Of a stretch of 64,000 nucleotides of DNA, positions 61,285 through 64,000 are shown in pieces. The translations under genes and the position numbers were made by a program. The stretch is from the NCBI RefSeq assembly GCF_900324465.2, contig NC_046627.1, positions 12,140,967 through 12,204,966 on the forward strand, written 5' to 3'. Under the pieces are notes generated by a model. That model worked only from the letters and a program-made list of their open reading frames with translations. It had not been told where the DNA came from and did not search any database. Source of the stretch: Anabas testudineus (taxonomy: Eukaryota; Chordata; Actinopteri; Anabantiformes; Anabantidae). How positions within the stretch are numbered: position 1 is the stretch's first letter; every line of letters starts with the position of its first letter.

Positions 61285-64000
61285 ATCTAGCCACAGGGGT
61301 TGCAAGCCAGTGATTTCTGTGCCGGTCCCAAGCCCGGATAAATAGAGAGGGTTGCGTCAGGAAGGGCATCCGGCGTAAAAATTGCCAAAATAACCATGCG
61401 AATCATCCACAAGACTTTCATACCGGATCGGTCGAGGCCCGGGTTAACAACGACCGCCACCGATGCTGTTAACCTACAGGGTGCTGGTGGAAATTTGACT
61501 ACTGTTGGTCGAAGAAAGAGGGGAGGCAGAAGGGTTCGTGGTCAGAGAGAGAAAGGGAAAGGCAGGGACATAGATCTGAGAATAGGGACTCTTAACGTTG
61601 GCACAATGACAGGGAAAGGCAGAGAGCTGGCAGACATGATGGAGAGAAGAAAGGTAGATGTACTGTGTGTGCAGGAGACAAGGTGGAAGGATAGGAAGAG
61701 AAACGGGGTAGGAGTGATCTTGAAGGGGGAGTTTGTGAACAATGTTCTAGAGGTGAAAAGAGTCTCAGACAGGGTGATGAGCATAAAGCTAGAAATCGAA
61801 GGGGTGATGATGAATGTAGTCAGTGGGTATGCGCCACAGGTTGGCTGTGAGTTAGAAGAGAAGGAGAGATTCTGGAGTGAGTTTGATGAGGTCATAGAGA
61901 GTATCCCCAGAGGAGAGAGAGTTGTTGTTGGAGCAGACTTCAATGGGCATGTTGGTGAGGGCAACAGAGGTGATGAGGAGGTGATGGGCAGGTTTGGTGT
62001 GAAGGAAAGGAATCTGGAAGGACAGATGGTGGTGGACTTTGCTAAGAGGATGGAAATGGCTGTAGTCAACACCTACTTCCAGAAGCGAGAGGAACATAGA
62101 GTGACACACAGAAGTGGAGGTAGGAGTACACAGGTGGACTACATCCTATGTAGACGAGGTCATTCAAGAGAGGTTAGTGACTGCAAAGTGGTGGTAGGAG
62201 AGAGTGTAGCCAGACAGCACCGCATGGTGGTGTGTAAGATGACTCTGGAGGTCAGGAAGAAGAAGAGAGGGAAGACAGAAAAGAAGACCAAGTGGTGGAA
62301 GTTAAAGAATGAAGAAACTTGTGAGGAATTCAGACATAAGTTGAGACAGGTTCTGGGTGGTCAGGATGAGCTTCCAGATGACTGGGAAACTACAGCAGAG
62401 ATTATCAGGGAAACAGGTAGGAAGGTGCTAGGTGTGTCATCGGGAAAGAGGAAAGAAGGTAAAGACACTTGGTGGTGGAATGAAGAAGTACAGGAATGCA
62501 TCCAGAGGAAGAGGTAAGCTAGAAGGAAGTGGGATGTAGAAAGGACTGAGGAAAGTAGACAGGAGTACAAGGAAGCACAGCGTAGAGTGAAGAGGGAGGT
62601 GGCAAAGGCCAAACAGAAAGCTTACGATGAGCTGTATGACAGGTTAGACACAAAGGAAGGAGAGAAGGACTTGTACAGGCTAGCCAGACAGAGAGATAGA
62701 GATGGGAAGGATGTGCAACAGGTAAGGGTGATTAAGGACAGAGATGGAAAGTTACTAACAACCCAGGAGAGTGTGCAGAAAAGATGGAAGGAGTATTTTG
62801 AGGAGCTGATGAACGAGGAAAATGACAGGGAAAGAAAGGAGGAAGATATGGATGTTGTGGAGCAGGAAATAGAAGAGATTGGAAAGGATGAGGTTAGAAA
62901 GGCTCTGAAAAGGATGAAGAGTGGAAAGGCTGTGGTCCTGATGACGTACCTGTGGAGGTGTGGAAGTGCTTAGGAGAGACAGCAGTGGAGTTTCTAACCA
63001 GTTTGTTCAATAGGATTCTAGAGAGTGAGAAGATGCCTGAGGAATGGAGAAGAAGTGTTCTGGTTCCGATCTTTAAGAACAAGGGTGACACGCAGAACTG
63101 CAGCAACTACAGAGGAATAAAGTTGATGAGCCACACAATGAAGCTGTGGGAAAGAGTAGTGGAAGCCAGGCTTAGGAAGAAGGTGGAGATTTGTGAGCAG
63201 CAGTATGGTTTCATGCCCCGTAAGAGCACCACTGATGCTGTTTTTGCTTTGAGAATGTTGATGGAAAAGTACAGAGATGGTCAGAAGGAGCTGCATTGTG
63301 TCTTTGTAGATTTAGAGAAGGCGTATGACAGGGTGCCGAGGGAGGAGCTGTGGTACTGTATGAGGTCGTCTGGAGTGGCAGAGAAGTACGTCAGACTAGT
63401 TCAGGACATGTATGAGAGAAGTTTGACGGTGGTGAGATGTGCTGTAGGTCAGACAGAGGAGTTCAAGGTGGAGGTGGGACTACACCAAGGATCAGCTTTG
63501 AGTCCCTTCTTGTTTGCTATGTTGATGGACAGGCTGACAGATGAGGTCAGACAGGAATCTCCCTGGACAATGATGTTTGCGGATGACATTGTGATTTGCA
63601 GTGAGAGTAGAGAGCAGGTGGAGGAACAGCTGGAGAGGTGGAGGTTTGCTCTGGAAAGAAGAGGCATGAAGGTCAGTCGTAGTAAGACAGAATACATGTG
63701 TCTGAACGAGAGGGATCAAGGTAGAAGCGTTAGGTTACAGGGGGCTGAGGTGAAGAAGGTGCAATAGTTTAAGTACTTGGGGTCAACAGTTCAGTGTGAT
63801 GGGGAGTGTGGAAAAGAGGTGAAGAGGCGAGTGCAGGCAGGTTGGAGCGGGTGGAGGAAAGTGTCAGGAGTGTTGTGTGACAGAAGAGTGTCAGCAAGAC
63901 TCAAAGGAAAGGTCTACAAGACAGTGGTGAGACCAGCTCTGCTCTATGGGTTAGAGACGGTAGCAGTGAGACAGAGACAAGAGGCTGAGATGGAGGTAGC
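61285..64000 (+). mobile_element. RTE-clade LINE, runs off the right edge, several lesions
   Basis: The 5' end is identical to the copy at 34081 (ATCTAGCCACAGGGGTTGCA) and the start codon is at 61396. Compared with that copy it has an in-frame deletion of about 50 bp near 61690 (after ETRWK), TAA at 62515 for TTA, a one-base deletion near 62930 that shifts frame before VEVWKC, and TAG near 63765 for GAG. RT blocks are otherwise kept: [29 protein letters not shown], and FADDIVI at about 63575. Target duplication cannot be checked because the 3' end is outside the window. Inserted about 520 bp upstream of the E2 TATA box. Confidence 0.93.

Noticed and set aside
61542-62109. Minus-strand open frame of 176 codons
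   Set aside because: Antisense shadow of the second RTE copy; same sequence as in the first copy.

Overview
The window is vertebrate nuclear DNA, almost certainly from a ray-finned (teleost) fish. It is AT-rich, with short exons, GT-AG introns, TATA boxes and AATAAA signals. It carries L2/Rex-type and RTE-type LINEs, a Tc1-like transposon, solo LTRs, tRNA-like SINEs and long microsatellites. The host genes form one tandem family of small secreted C-type lectin (CTLD) genes, each starting with a 58-61 nt signal-peptide exon (MKIL...) that ends in phase 1. All exon boundaries here were read by eye from splice consensus and reading frame; no alignment or transcript data were available.

Layout. 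A segment of about 19-21 kb is present twice in direct orientation. Unit 1 (1-18779) holds lectin A1 (+), a B-type pseudogene Q1 (+), stalked-lectin pseudogene C1 (-) and lectin B1 (+). Unit 2 (21412-43128) holds A2 (+), Q2 (+), C2 (-) and B2 (+). Between them lie a Tc1-like transposon (18780-20301) and a decayed lectin relic P (20790-21310). The units differ by large insertions and deletions. Unit 1 has two inverted LINE fragments and the Tc1 copy. Unit 2 has a longer L2 copy, a solo LTR and a nearly full-length RTE LINE that landed inside the signal-peptide exon of C2. A third partial copy (43185-46870) carries lectin D (-), the intact relative of C1 and C2. Beyond it are two further minus-strand genes, E1 (52087-53345) and E2 (57304-60520), and a second RTE LINE that runs off the right edge.

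A1, A2, B1 and B2 encode a signal peptide followed directly by one CTLD. B keeps an EPN sugar-binding motif and A does not. C1, C2 and D add two tiny phase 1-1 exons that encode a Pro/Glu/Thr-rich stalk before the CTLD.

The most interesting system is the E pair. E1 and E2 keep the lectin promoter, signal exon and 3' untranslated region, but no CTLD exon is visible. Instead the stalk mini-exon and its intron have been amplified into an array (5 copies in E1, 14 in E2). Each 48-51 nt exon encodes a 16-17 residue unit of the type SLPPAEDQGRPEGPFRP. E1 and E2 therefore look like CTLD-less, secreted, proline-rich repeat proteins that evolved from a lectin stalk. A second notable signal is in B1/B2, where exon 4 (the ligand loop) differs by about 12% inside a tract of about 1.6 kb whose introns and 3' UTR are almost identical.
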